Source: Pyricularia pennisetigena
Lineage: Eukaryota > Ascomycota > Sordariomycetes > Magnaporthales > Pyriculariaceae
Reading direction: 5' to 3'
Assembly: GCF_004337985.1 (NCBI RefSeq)
Contig: NC_043740.1
Location: forward strand, 2,438,874-2,502,873
DNA: 64,000 bases
The notes under the pieces are model-generated. The model worked only from the letters and a program-made list of their open reading frames with translations. It did not search any database and was not told the DNA's origin. Made by a program: the position numbers and the translations under genes. Positions 10,071 to 22,301 of this stretch are shown here, one piece after another. The first letter of the stretch is position 1; each line of letters starts with the position of its first letter.

Positions 10071-11479
10071 CCTCGATTGACGACCTCGGCGGCAACGGCC
10101 CTCGGCTGCCAACTCGGCCCGTCAACACGGGCGTGCTCCCCGTTCTGCCGCCCGGCGTGGAGCAGCCGGACAACAACTCGCGCAGCAATGCCGCGACAGC
10201 CGCGTCGGCCGCCGGCATGCGCGCATTCACCGCCCAGGCCGTCGCCTTTTACTTTCGCGCGCCGGCAAAGGCCTTCTTCCGCATGCGCGTCGACTACCTT
10301 GCCTTTGCGCGCAACATCCACCTGGAGCGACAGCGACAGCTCCAGGAGGCCGCAGCCGCGTCGCCCTCCAGGCTCAAGGACGTCGTGCTCTGGCTCCGCG
10401 GCACCACGCCCGGCGTGCTGACCACCGCCATCCGCCAGCAGGGCTGGTCCGTGGTGCCGGAGCACGTGCTGCCGCCGCTCATGGCCAACGTGGCCGTCGG
10501 CGCGGTCCTCTACTCCAGCTACCTGCACATCCTCGGCCATCTGCACGAGGAGTCGTCTCGCGCAACCAAGCGCGTCTACCCGCCCCCGTGCCCTCAGGAC
10601 ACCTTTGCCGCTGGCTTCATGGCCGGCTGCATCCAGAGCTTTGTCGCCGCCCCGCTGGACGCCATCCAGGCGCGCTACGACCATCGTGCATTCATGGGTG
10701 CCGAGACCACCGCCGCGTCCGCATCCGCATCCGCATCCGCATCCGCCAAGCCGCCGAGCATGTGGGCCTTTGGGTCGGCCAAGCTCCGCGAGATCGGGCT
10801 GCGCGGCGTCTTTGCCGGCTGGAGCATGTCGCTGGCCAAGGACAGCTTCGGCAACGCCGTCTTCTTCTCCACGTTTGAGTACATCAAGGCCCAGAGCTAC
10901 TACAAATTCGTCAAGTGGTACTACGGGGACCTCAGCGAGGCCATGGTCGACGTGCTGTCCAGGCGACGGCCTTGGTCTCTGGGCTCCGACGCCCAAAATG
11001 CACCGCAGCCGCGGTCCAACGCCGCCGCCAATGATTCGGCCGCCGCGCCGACGGTGATCCGGCCGCACTACGCCATCGAGCCCGTCTTCCTCCTCGCCGC
11101 CGGCGTGTCCGCCTCGATAGCGCAGCAGGTGGCCGTCTACCCCATCTCGCAGCTGCAGCTGGAGCACTTCAACCACCTGGAGGACCTCGACGCCGAGGCG
11201 AGGCGGCACCGCGCGAGCCCGGACAGGCGCGGCCCGAGCATGTGGCGCGCCTACTACCGCGCCTACCAGGAGACGTGGGCGCAGTGCTCGGCCGTCGCGA
11301 GGTCCCAAGGCACACACGTGGCGTCGTGGCTTTATCGCGGCTTCTGGTGGAACACGCTTCGGCAGGTCCCCAGCACCAGCGCGGGCCTCATCATCTTCGA
11401 GCTGGTGAGGCGCAAGTACGGTCTCGGCGGCGACGAGGTCCGCATCACCAAGGACGGTTATGATATCCTGCTCAGCTGA
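10067..11479 (+). CDS. Mitochondrial carrier family (SLC25-like) protein
   Basis: A single exon gives 470 residues. Upstream in-frame codons lack an ATG, so 10067 is the first usable start. The N-terminus is Pro/Asn/Ala-rich. Carrier-type repeats are visible: FMAGCIQSFVAAPLDAIQAR near residue 190 with the P-x-D-x-x-x-x-R signature, GVFAGWSMSLAKDSFGNAVFF, and a third-repeat-like AAGVSASIAQQVAVYPISQL, ending GFWWNTLRQVPSTSAGLIIFEL. An Ala-Ser hexanucleotide repeat (GCATCC, about 10719-10748) adds a low-complexity insert. At 470 residues it is longer than the usual ~300 and its repeats are degenerate, so transport competence and substrate are unknown. The expected location is the mitochondrial inner membrane. 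GC-rich codon use gives a long antisense ORF that I consider a shadow. Confidence 0.75.
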   Translation: MTSIDDLGGNGPRLPTRPVNTGVLPVLPPGVEQPDNNSRSNAATAASAAGMRAFTAQAVAFYFRAPAKAFFRMRVDYLAFARNIHLERQRQLQEAAAASPSRLKDVVLWLRGTTPGVLTTAIRQQGWSVVPEHVLPPLMANVAVGAVLYSSYLHILGHLHEESSRATKRVYPPPCPQDTFAAGFMAGCIQSFVAAPLDAIQARYDHRAFMGAETTAASASASASASAKPPSMWAFGSAKLREIGLRGVFAGWSMSLAKDSFGNAVFFSTFEYIKAQSYYKFVKWYYGDLSEAMVDVLSRRRPWSLGSDAQNAPQPRSNAAANDSAAAPTVIRPHYAIEPVFLLAAGVSASIAQQVAVYPISQLQLEHFNHLEDLDAEARRHRASPDRRGPSMWRAYYRAYQETWAQCSAVARSQGTHVASWLYRGFWWNTLRQVPSTSAGLIIFELVRRKYGLGGDEVRITKDGYDILLS

Positions 11480-11715
11480 AGCTTGTTTTTTGTTTGTCTC
11501 TTTTACAAACTCCTCTCTCAAATTGTTTGTATTGCAATTTGTTTTCTTCATTGGCTCTAGACCGGCGTTGGTTGGCGGGAATTGGCTTGCTTGTTTTATA
11601 TTCGTGCTGGACTCTGCCCATAGACGCTTTTACAGGACGGACATAGCATACAATTCACGTTTCTTTTTTGTTTCCTCTCCCAAAAAGCATTCTTGAAACC
11701 CTCATTTCTCCCCTT

Positions 11716-14700
11716 TTAGTCTGACCAATCGTCTTCGAGATCAGCCTCCATGGCGCTCTTGAACTGTGACACGGCGTCATCCACATCCTCCAGCAGGACC
11801 GGAAAGTCTGCAGCCGCCTCAAAGAACCGGCCCTGCGCTGCATCGACACCGAGGCCGGCATAGGAACGCTCGCCGCCGTCCGCCTCGCCTGCTGCCGGGA
11901 TCTGCACGCCGGCGTTCCTCGCCGCGACCTCCATCGGCCCCTCGAGCGACGACACGCCGCCCCAGGTCCCATCCTCTGCCCTCCCCGAGACGCCGGGCCC
12001 CTTCAGCTCGTCCCTCCACGCCTTCCGGAACGCCAGTCCCAGCTCGGCGTACTTTTCCGGACCGAGCGGCGTCGGCGGCGGGTCTAGACCCGTGACCGTC
12101 TTGAAGGTGTGTGAGTCCAGCAGCTGCACGCTCAGCATCTTAGAGCTGCCTACGTCCCACATCCGGGGGTTCTCGTGGTCCGGCTCGATGTGCTGCTCGA
12201 TCTTGCCGCCTGCCGCGATTCCCAAAGCCGTCGGGAGGGTAGGTGGCTGAGTCGTGAGGGTGATTGGGGTTCCCATCAAGTAGCGGACGCGGTGTGCTAT
12301 TTGGGGCGGTTAGTTATCTTGGTACAAGGGACATGAGGCCGGCAATCTCTCGGTATGATGTTGCTTGACTTACTGTCGGCTATGGGCTGGCCTCCCCTCC
12401 TTAGCACTTGGTTGCGGGGTTGAATGCCCGTCAAGACGAGCAGCCGAAGCTTGAGGAACGATAACCGTTCTTCTAGAGAGTTTAGAGGAATTTCGATGAT
12501 GTGAAACTCATGGCCATGCTGGACTGTAATCCCATATCTGGGGCGGCTGACGTTGCGCCCGTAAAAAGGATCGTTATAACCGGCAAACTGTGGGTATGAA
12601 GAGTTAAAAGACTGGCGCGTGCCGCGTCCATCTAAATAAATTCCTGGTAAACAGTATTTCGGTTCGTCAAGTTGGTTGGGGAAAGTTTGGTCCCGACCTA
12701 ACAGGCCGGTATGACCAAGAAATGCGAGGTTGTCCCGACCGGCTCTGGGAATTTCGCAGGCTTTGCTGCTGTCTATACCAGGACCAGCGAGAAAGTGTAT
12801 AAGGCCCAGGATGCGCTGGCCATTCCGTATGGTCATGAACCGATCAACCTTTGGCTCAAGCACCTTGAGTTGCACACCGTCGTCGAGACTGTCCGAGGAG
12901 GCCCAAAAGGGCGCGGTGAAAGCGGTACCCGCTACAGAATGACCCAGAAAGTGTTGAAGCTCGCTGCGCAAATGGCCAAGGGTGCTTTCCGAGTTCAAAA
13001 CCATGCAAAAGCTAGTTGGAGTCGTCCTATTTGTGTACTGCTCGTTGGTCCGGGATGCTATGGAGGCCTCGACGATGTAATCGCTTTCAGGCATGGAGCC
13101 AGTCGGCACCTGTACTCGACAAAGTCAGTTGTTTTGCACCCACCCAGTAAGAAGCACAGACGGTCAGGAGGGCAAATACTAGCGTCTTCTTCTTGCTTAC
13201 AATTATCATGTCCCAGACCTTCCTTGCCGAGGTCTGTCCCGTTTCCGGCTCTATTCGAGGAGTGCCGCTGCGTACGTCTTCCCAAGTTTGTACCCGGACG
13301 ATCCCGGGCTTTCTGTTCTTCCTTCTCCAAACGCAAAAGATAATTACAGCAGTGTTTTGGTATCCCATTTTGCTGATAATTACCCCTTCAACATCGTTGA
13401 AATCCTCGCAGACGTCAAACTGGTCAAGGGGGCTGGCGTCAGCAAAAATCGCTCGTTGAACCGTAATTCCACCAAGTTGCTCACCTGAAGTCTCATATTG
13501 TTATCTCCATTTCCTTGATCGCTTATGTCAAACGTCTCGAGAACCGCCGGGGACCTTGCGACCTCCATCTCAACCATCACCCCGGCTCTACCTGACTGTC
13601 CATCATGACGCCCTTGGTTGTTCCGACGCTCATTCGCCGGAAGCTCATCGACAAGGTCGGATAGCATTTTTTGTCTGCGCGGAAGAAGGCTCTTGAGATC
13701 TTTGATGTAGATGACGTCCCCGGCCACTAAGCCCTGCTCTCTAGGTGTCTTCAAAACGTCATATCGCCGTTGGCCTTCCCCCCTCAAAAAGAGATTGTTC
13801 TCCTCGGAACCGGCGTGTATGCTTTGCACATCGTGCGCGGGTATTATTTGGAGCTGCAGTCCACCGAATTCGTCATTTCCCGTCACTTGCCACTCGACAG
13901 ATGCACCTGCGGGCGTCTCTTCGTCCTGCTTGCCGTCTTCGGACTCGGTATTCTTTGCCGCCAAATAATCCCTCCGCGAAGCTGACACCATCTCCGTAGC
14001 TACGAATTGCCGCACAACTCCAGGCTCGACCGAGGTGCCGTCCAATCTCTTCTGGTCTGGAGACACGAGATAATCTTGATTCTTGGCTAGCAACTTCTTC
14101 TTGGGCAAAGTAGTGTCCATTGTGGCGCAGTGGAGGGCCTGGCCGGAGATGGTGTTGACGCCGCCGACAAAGGGCCGCACGGCAAACTTTATGGGTGTCT
14201 TCTGTCCTATCCTGATGAAGTTGATCCAGAAGGCTTCCGTTTCTGAACAAAAGAAAAACAAGTCAGAATACCGAAAATAGCTTCAGGGCTCCCAGAGAAG
14301 CATCATCCTGAACTTACGATAAATCGGCATGAATATGCCACCTTGAGCAACCATTGAACTCGGCATCCTGTCCGCAAACTTTTGCACGTCAAAGAGAGGG
14401 AACGAGCCTATGGCTGGCGGTAGCTGATATTTTTCGTCACACCAAGGCAGCCGGGCGGTGCGCATAAAGGATATTGCAAGATCAGGTTCGTCGATATCGC
14501 GGCCAAACGCAATAGCATCTGCAAATACTGGGGGTTCTGCGTCGTCAATGCCGCCAGCTTTGGACTGCTCCATGTTCATGCCACTCGGGAGGTTTGCATC
14601 CTGTGCAACCTTTGCCAAGTCGGCCTTCCTCACAGCCTGCAGCGGTCTGGGGAAAGCTCTGCTGAAAAAGGCTGCTATGGGCTGATCAATGTTTATCTTG

Positions 14701-16575
14701 AAACCCTTCTTTGGATTCGCGCAGGATCGCCCGTGTGTTATTTCAACGGGGCTCGTGAACTTGTCAACCCAATTAGGATCGATAGGCTCACGCTTATCCC
14801 TGTGGGAAACAAAGTAGGTGTATGTCTTTAGGTCTGTTTTTTTTGTTCCATACAAAGTCGTTTATCTGATTGTTAGCCTGACGACGTGGACGATTGATGG
14901 CACCCAAGGGTACATCACGCTGGCATTGACGAGCTGTACCTGGAATTTTCTTCAGGAGTTCCTTGCCGAGATTCTCAACCAGCGTGTCTCCTGGGAGGCA
15001 AAAGTCGTAAGAAAACTCGTCCTCTCCGTAGGTCTCTGGTGTAAGCCTCTTCTTGAGCCCATGTATTCGGATGACGGTATCCTTTGGTTTGGGTGTAGAT
15101 AAAGTTGTTGAAGTGAACTTCCTTTGCAGCTCATGGCAATTATCCTGCGACTGCCCATCCAAAACCGTATTTGACCTTGTCAGAGAAGAGCTAGCCGCAA
15201 AGGACGTTGCACTGAGAGCGACGGGCGCATGTGTTTGGGATGCAGCAGGACTAGCAACGCTGATGCTCCTACTGATAAAAGATGAATTCGCTAGTCCTGG
15301 GTTCTTATGTGAGCTTTGTGCGGATGTTACAGAGAACACCTTGTCTTCCATGTTGCCCACTGGAGCATCTGGCTGCGAGATGAAGCTGAGCGATGCAGAG
15401 TAGTTCGTCTGACGTTCAGCCTTCTGTCGACGAGTCAAAATCTCCATGATAGTGTCCTCGACGATTTTGTAATTGTCGCTGTCAGAGGATGCAAACCGAC
15501 ACATGCTGCGGTGGTTGGCATTGAGAGGCAGCACGATCTCGTTGGGCAGGCCGATGATGGCAGAGCTCTCCGGGACAACCTGATTTGCGTGCCAGGATTC
15601 GATTAGACAACTTGCTCAACCCAATTTTTTTCTCTTCTTAGTCCTGCTTACCAGCGTCGTCAGTGGCCTTTCCACCTGTTGCTCCGTAAAAGTCCTGATC
15701 TTCAAGGGTGTCGCGCGGTGCACAAACTGGCTGGAGATCCCAGCGAGCATCTCTGAATTTGCCTTGAGAGTCTTGAGAAGCTCTTTGTTGAGACCTGTCC
15801 CGAGACTTGCGGTGTTGATGAGGCTGGTGAGTACTAGTCCCCAAGAAGCCAGGTCCGATCCTCGGTGAGGCGTGCCCATGAAGACGATGCCGACTGTCGA
15901 GTCCAAGATGTCACCATAGTTGACAAGCTCCATGTACGCCATGATCAAGGCCTAATCATGACTTGTTAACAGGCAGCGCCTTCAAAACACCAAATAGTCA
16001 AAGAGGACACAGACCTTTTTGACCACGATCCCTCCGAGACTATGAGCCACGAATATAAGAGGGCGGCGGCTTGCCTAGCGGATGTAGAGATACAAATCAG
16101 CAAATCATTCTCCAGTCACTTGAAATGCTTTTTGGCGACCTGCCTTCTCGTCACCCATTCGCAACAGCCGCAGCTTGCCGAGGAGCTCTCTAGAGAACGT
16201 TTCAACTCCCGCCTTCGACTTGCTGAGTGCCAACTTGGAGTCGTAGCCAAAGGTCATGATCCTAGCCATCTTGGCCCTCTCGGGGAGGAAGTCTTCCAAC
16301 CAAAATTTGCCGCTCTCGGGGTCCGTCCATGTTTTCCGTGCATCTCCATTGAGACCGTGGACTGCGACGATGCTTTCACAAGAAAAGAAAAAAAAAGGTC
16401 AGCCCAATAAACCTATCGCAGGTGATGGTTTTGCCTACTCTGCTTCCAAGCAGTTGCTGTCCACCTTATCCTCAGACGTCGGGTACAGCACGAATAGCCC
16501 ATGCGGCTCTTTTTGGCTCGCCTCCGCAGTCTTTTTGCTCGTGCTAGTCACGAAGGGGTTACGAAATGATAGCAT
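11716..16575 (-). CDS. Alpha/beta-hydrolase (lipase-like) protein with C-terminal ubiquitin-like domain
   Basis: Ten exons: 16575-16439, 16372-16120, 16074-16015, 15951-15652, 15579-14854, 14792-14318, 14242-13485, 13419-13201, 13109-12374, 12296-11716. All phases close, giving 1414 residues. The exon 5/6 acceptor is the least certain. Residues ~35-280 form a serine-hydrolase domain of the type found at the N-terminus of fungal NLR/STAND proteins: IVAVHGLNGDARKTW, nucleophile elbow FVAHSLGG (Ser142), FMGTPHRGSD, and a candidate catalytic His273 in NANHRSM. A Ser-rich linker follows. Then comes a conserved fungal region of unknown function (MPIYQTEAFWINF, FVGGVNTISG, VVRQFVATEM, WQVTGNDEFGGLQLQIIP, VRVQTWEDV). 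A ubiquitin-like beta-grasp stretch lies near residues 1165-1240 (YGITVQHGHEFHIIEIP, LKLRLLVLTGI), and after it a family tail (ALGIAAGGKI, KMLSVQLLDSHTFKTVTG). No NACHT or NB-ARC domain is seen. Role unknown; immunity-like or lipid/ubiquitin-linked functions are only inference. Confidence 0.7.
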
Positions 16576-16792
16576 CTTTCATGATGGGTGCGGTCTAATC
16601 ATAATTGTGACAACGATCATGGTGAAGGCACTTGAGTGATGATCACGGGCGGGGAACTAGATGAGGGGTATTTGGATCTTCTCAAATGGTGAGGCCGGAG
16701 GTAAATGTGCAGTCGGGCGCTGATGGTGGTACAATAAAATAGTATGCAACGGTTAAGGTACCCCGGGACTCATGTCAGTCGCCCAACCAGGC

Positions 16793-19438
16793 TCAGGCTA
16801 AACCCGTTCCAGTCTCGAAAATCGTGCGCTTATGAAGCAAAAAGTTCCGATCCTGCTTGAACCACCATTCCAAAACCCCATCCGGGGGCAAAGTGACCAA
16901 ATGCTCACCTTCAATCCGGGAGGGCTGCGACGGTGGCACATTCGTAATGCTCGACAGGCGTCCGCGGGCTTCACCCTCGACTCTTTTTACATAAAAATGC
17001 AGCGAATCCACAACATCAACCTGCAGCGTTGGACGCTGCACCCAGTCCGGACGGAACTGGCCTACGCAGGCACGACCGCCATCGACGTAGCAGACCACCA
17101 TACCCATGACCACCGGTGCCGGCGATGCTGCCGTACGGCGGTCTATGCAAAGTCGTAGCTCTGCCATGTTTTCAAGAGAGCATGACGTATAAAACCAGTC
17201 CGAGTAAAAGTCGTGCGAAACTTTTTGAGGGCTGATGGAAAGATAAGATGGCATCGGCGGCGGGTAACTGTTGTCTTTTGCAACGATGGCGGGCGCCATG
17301 CCATCAATCTCACCCCCTGTTGCAAAAAGCAATCGATGATCGCCGGACCACTGCAGCCGGTTATAGAAATGGTTAAAGTAGCAGCTCGGGCGGCCCAAAC
17401 TCAATTGCTCGAAATGTATGCGGCACGGTAGGTTCGAGGGCATGTAAGCAATGCGTCGCCATTGGATATCTTGGAGGCCCCCAAACATGCCAAAGACGCG
17501 AGATCGTCCTTGGTTGGTGAAGAGCTGTGGCTTGTTAGTTTTGAGACCTCTTGGGATATTGGGCGCCAGGCTTTCGTAAGCATAGAAGGATACGATTTGA
17601 CTCACCACAACTCCCCGGATGACTTCCTCGCAATGATTGTAGCGACCGTCGGGTCCACTAATCTTTCTATTACAGGTCGCACCCCTGGGTAGGACAATAT
17701 ATCGAGCCCATATCTCAGTCACACGTTCGCCCCTTTTCAGAGGCATATAGAGCGAGTAAGACGACCGTTCAAGAGACACGCTATCAAGAAAAGCAGTGTC
17801 CAAGCCATCGGACGGGCCTTTTCCGGTGTTTTCACGGTCAGGCACAATTCCCTCAAGGACGCAATGTACTTTCGAGTTGACGGTGCGCATTATCACGCAG
17901 AGTCCCGAAGTGTCGTGCCGGTTGAGATCAACATGTCTCATGTAAACAGCTGGAGGCAATGATTTGGGCTTTTCCAGATCCCATGCCTGCCGCAAGGGCA
18001 GCTCCATGATATTAGGAGGTGAGAGAACTGGATCTTTCCAGTAGACTAACGGCCTTTTCTGCTTTGAGATACCCCTGGGACGTTTCAACTTCCGAACTTT
18101 GGCTCCCTATCGAATGGTGACCTTTAAATGTCAATGGGTCTGATCCCTTACACAGTAGCTTCCATAGTCTCTTCCAACGCTGGCTGGCTAGATATGTAGT
18201 GATATCCACTTACATCACTGCAGCTGGTCCAGTAATCATCTTCGGTAGGTCTTGAGATATGCATCCACCAAGCCCCAGGAACTTCAGGATGCCTCTTTTG
18301 CCATTCAAGTCGCTTCCCAGGAGGAACGAAGAAGACTTGTCGGACACCGAGGTGATCCACAGCAACTAGAATGTCTCCATGGCTAGATTCATCTGTGCCT
18401 TTCTGGCCAGCAGGGACTATCAGTCTTTGAGACCCGTTGACTTGGTTGCCCGTAACTTGATCGGGCTCATTGCAAAGTTCTCGGATATAATGTCGCCCGT
18501 CCAGCTTCATGTATGATGCATATAATGGCAAAGCCAAGTTCACTGTGGTATCGGAGGTTGGGTTCCAGTAGAGTGAGCTGCCAACGCTTGCCATCATGGC
18601 AAAAGGCCGTTCCAAAAGGCCAGCAATCATGAGACATATGTCAAGAGGAAGTGCTGGTAAAGGTTGGTCGCCATGTCTACTGAGAGAAAACTGCAAATTG
18701 AATGCTAGGGCAAACCGGTTTTTTTCTAGGCGGCGTCGTTCCTCGGAGAGGTTGGGCCGGAAGCTATATCGTGTCGCTTCTAGAAAATGTGTTTTGTTGT
18801 GTTGCCAAGAACCGCGGGCTTGATGGCAGTCGAGATGAAAGCATATTGCTCGACGTGGTACGTCGTTCTGATCTATGATGAAGTCACGAGATGACCGGTC
18901 AGACAAGGTCATGTGCAAAGTGATCTTGAGATCATCGTCGGTGCAGTCTCCGTCGTTCACAAAGGTGAACCACGGCGAAATGATGCCACCTCCGAGATCT
19001 AGTTTGATAGGGAAGCAGATGTTTTCATTGTTGAAAGTTAGCGTCAATTCGACAGGCCCGAGAGAAATCGACAGAATGAATGGGGGTGGAACACGCTGAG
19101 TGCCAGATGTGGTAAGGTTGTCTTTAGCGCATGACACTGTGGAATTGCTCGAATCCAGTGCAGTGCAGTGCATTTGTCGATGGTGCCTGGGCCCAGCAAA
19201 GCCCATGACAAAACACAAAACTTACCTGCCACAAGCAAATCCCCATCTTGCACCGCAATCTGGCATAATCTGCACCTCGCCTCGACAATGCAGTAGGCGC
19301 GGTACTGCCCAGGCGCTGGATCTGGGGCCGGGTGGACGTCTAGCTCCCTTTCGTCGTCCGTCGAATCATCTGGTGAAGGTTGTCGTGTAGCTTGTTGCAT
19401 AGCTTGTAGGTGCTCTCTGATGCGTTGCGCCTCGTCTG
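16793..19438 (-). CDS. Uncharacterised fungal protein with F-box-like segment (5' end unresolved)
   Basis: Four exons are supported: 19438-19226, 19136-18214, 18106-17606 and 17524-16793 (at least 788 residues). The last intron, 81 nt, is in frame and lacks a stop, but has consensus GTGAGT, CTAAC and CACAG. The first exon begins at a TTTCTCAG acceptor, so one or more 5' exons remain unplaced in 19440-19800. Near the visible N-terminus a Cys pair (CRLCQIAVQDGDLLVAG) may bind metal. Around visible residue 255 LPLDICLMIAGLLERPF resembles an F-box or related LP-type motif. Further on are DILVAVDHLGVRQVFF, PGAWWMHI, LFTNQGRSRVFGMFGG and PDGVLEWWF, typical of a large uncharacterised fungal family. 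It lies 217 bp upstream of the lipase/UBL gene on the same strand. Function unknown. Confidence 0.55.
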
Positions 19439-19439
19439 C

Positions 19440-20256
19440 TGAGAAAATTGACACGTTTTATTTTCCATAAACATGTGCAGAGGGATAAAGACACAACACA
19501 CACAATCCATGAACCCAGAATATAGCAGAGCAGAAGAGACAATTGAATCAAGCCTGCCCGACGGAAATGATCCAGAACATCTCTATCAACGTTATATTCG
19601 ACCTCCTTGCGCACGATTGCCGGGCGCCACCTTACCCCGCTACTTCCGCAAGCCCGTAGACGATTGGCCCAACCGGGACCGGGTGATGGAGCCTCTACAG
19701 CACGACGCTAGACTCTATTGTGAGACGCTTTGCTTTTCTTGCTCAAAAATTGTGTCCATCCATGACTTGGAGCTCAGCCTAATCGGGCAATTATGGTTTT
19801 TTTTTTGGGGGGTTTTTTTTTTTTTTTTTTTACGGCTTCGTATTCCACTCAGGCCCTGGCCTGGCAAAAGACATGGGCTTGTGCGATCACGTTGTGTACC
19901 ACCCCAGGGGCAATAATATAGACAGCGTTTCCGTACCTAGCGGACGAAGTGGAGGGGCTGTTCTCGTCTCTGGCAAGGAAATGATACGCTCTTGGCACGC
20001 ACTGCTTTTCGTCGAGAGCACTTTCCCGTTCCTGAGGTTTCTCCGCTCCTTCCGTTGCAAAATGGTTGGGACATGACTGTGGCAATTGGGTGCCCCAACC
20101 CCTCGTGAAGATACGCAAAGGTGAGGTAATTACCTAATTTTCCTATTTCAGTAACTCTTTGTGTCATTAAAGGCAGAATTTGCTCTAGACTCGTTGGCCC
20201 GACACTTTGGGGACATGACCAGCTGTGTTCTTTAGTGCAACACATAGGATACCAAT
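19440..20256. other. Upstream region of the F-box-like gene
   Basis: It probably contains the missing 5' exon(s) of the neighbouring minus-strand gene: an open stretch near 19555-19620 and a GTAAGG donor near 19632 are candidates. T-rich tracts lie at 19797-19831. No separate gene is seen. Confidence 0.35.
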
Positions 20257-22301
20257 TCACATTCCTCTTTCCGCCAAAACTCTCCTCAGCTTGTCGGCAA
20301 ACGACGAAACATTGACAACCCTTGGGTTCAACATGGTGTAGTGCGCACCGTTCACGTTGTGAAACCTCACGTCGCCCCCCTTCACGAAGTCTTTCCGCGC
20401 CGACAACCTCTCGTTGATCCAATCCCCCCTGATTTTGGCGACATGGTTGAGTGGATCTGCCACAAACAAGTCTATATTCTGCACGCTGCCCGACGGCTCA
20501 TAATCGACGGCCAAGGCCTGCATGCTGGACGCGATATTAACCCAGTGCAGGTAGTCCTTTTCGCTCAGCCCCAAATCCTTCCACCTCGTTTGGTCGCAGT
20601 GCGGTTTAATGTAGCGGATGGCCTCGAGCTTTCCGTCGGGGTGGTCGGAATACGCCCGCTGGCAAATGGCCTCCTTGTGGGCGTAGATGCCTTCTTCGGA
20701 TATGAGTTCGACAAAGTAAAACAGGTGCATCACACACTCGTCCCAAACCAGCTCCCGCATGCGCCATTTGATGTGTGGCGGCAAGTTGAAGGGCGCACAC
20801 ACGCGGACCTCGTCACCGCCCGCCTCGAGCACCTTGGCCACCTCGAATGCCGCCATGCCGCCGAACGAGTACCCGGCTATCGCGTAGGGCCCGCGCGGCT
20901 GCCGCGCCTTGACCGCGTCGTGGTACACCCGCACCAGCTCCTCCAGGCTACCAAAGGGGTTTTCGCCGGGCTCGAAGCCGCGCGCCCGGAACGCGTACAG
21001 CGGCCGGTCCGTCAGGTGTCGGGCGAGAGCCACAAACACCAGCACCTCGCCCACGCCAGGGTGCACCATCCACAGCGGCGGCTTGGACCCGCGCGGCTGC
21101 AACACCACCACCGGGTCGTAGCTGCTGGTGCTACTGCCTTTCTTGTCGGCCTTGGCGGCCAGGGTCTGGATGCGGGCGGCGAGGCCCAGCCTGCTGGACC
21201 AGTCGTTGTTGATGCGGAATTTGAGCGCCATCAGGTCCATGGAAGTCGCGCCTACGAGAGGATTGAGTCGTTGACGGCAAAGTCGTCCTCGGGCCGCAGT
21301 TCCAGCTGCTCGCGTATCAGCTCCAGAAGCGCCTCCTCGCGGTCGTCGGCCGGCTCCCCACACATTCTGAGCCGGTGCCGCCGCACCGCCGCTTCGTGCC
21401 TGCTCCGCTGCACCGCAAATTCGCCGCGCTCAAATGCGGCCTGCAGCTTGGCCCGCAACAGCTTGGCCAGCGTCGACTTTTGCATCAGCCCTGCATCGAG
21501 CCCGACCACGCGCGGCCGCGAGCGCGTGCGCAGCGCAATCACTTCTCCGATGCGCTTTTGCGTGTCGAACAGGGCCGCGCCCTCGTCGTCGACAAAGTCG
21601 GGGTGGTTGCAAGGTTGGTAGAGCACCACGACGGCCTCTGTGTCCATGCCGGGATCTCGGGTGCTGAAGCAGCAGAAGTGGGCTGGAGTCGCGCCGGGGA
21701 TCTCGGCCTGATCCAGGGCAGAATCCAGCTCGTGGGGCAGGTATTTGACGCCGTTGATGTTGATGAGCTCCTTGGTGCGCCCCTTGAGGTGCAGGTTGCC
21801 GGCCTCGTCGAGGTATGCCAGGTCGCCGGTGCGGAACCAGCCGTTGCCGGTAAAGGCCGTCTTGGTTGCTTCAGGGTTGCCAAAGTAGCCTTTGAACGCA
21901 GCCGGGCCCGTCACCTCGAGATGGCACCTCTCGCCTGGATCTGCGGCGCGGACGCTCGCTGTGGCCATGTGGCTGTTGCCATTGGCGTGATCCGTGTCTA
22001 TCGCGGTGACGCGTGCCGACAGCCCCGGCATCGGCCTCCTCAGAGATGCAAATTCCAAGCCCTGTCCGACGTCGTATGTGGGACAGCTGCTGTTGAAAAT
22101 GCAACCAGCGCACGTCTCGGTCGTGCCAAACGACGGATTGATCACGTTCTCCGGCGCTCCGTATCTGCTCAACATCTTCTGCACCGCCACGCATACCTCG
22201 ATGACGTTTGCTTCACCGCCCGTGTCTAGATATAGCGCCTCGAGATTGAGGTCCGGGTCCAGATGCGGCGCCCGGCCGGCCTCGACAAGCCGCCGCAGTT
22301 G
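20257..22301 (-). pseudogene. Truncated and frameshifted NRPS-like A-T-TE synthetase
   Basis: The 3' half of an adenylation domain is present ([54 protein letters not shown] and a terminal [13 protein letters not shown] with the A10-type Lys). It is followed by a carrier domain (GATSMDLM around the phosphopantetheine Ser) and a thioesterase ([10 protein letters not shown], nucleophile elbow AGYSFGGM, C-terminal His in GAHYTML). A-T-TE enzymes of this kind usually activate aromatic alpha-keto acids. Two defects are visible. The first ~300 residues of the A domain are missing at about 22302-22330. In the carrier domain the A-domain frame ends at TAG 21252-21254 while the T-TE frame continues one base out of step, with no room for an intron. 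It is therefore most likely a pseudogene, unless the frameshift is a base-calling error. Confidence 0.75.

Noticed and set aside
10055..11551. 498-codon ORF antisense to the mitochondrial-carrier gene
   Set aside because: It mirrors the GC-rich third positions of the sense gene, has Arg/Gly/Asp-rich shadow composition and no domain; the sense frame shows carrier motifs.
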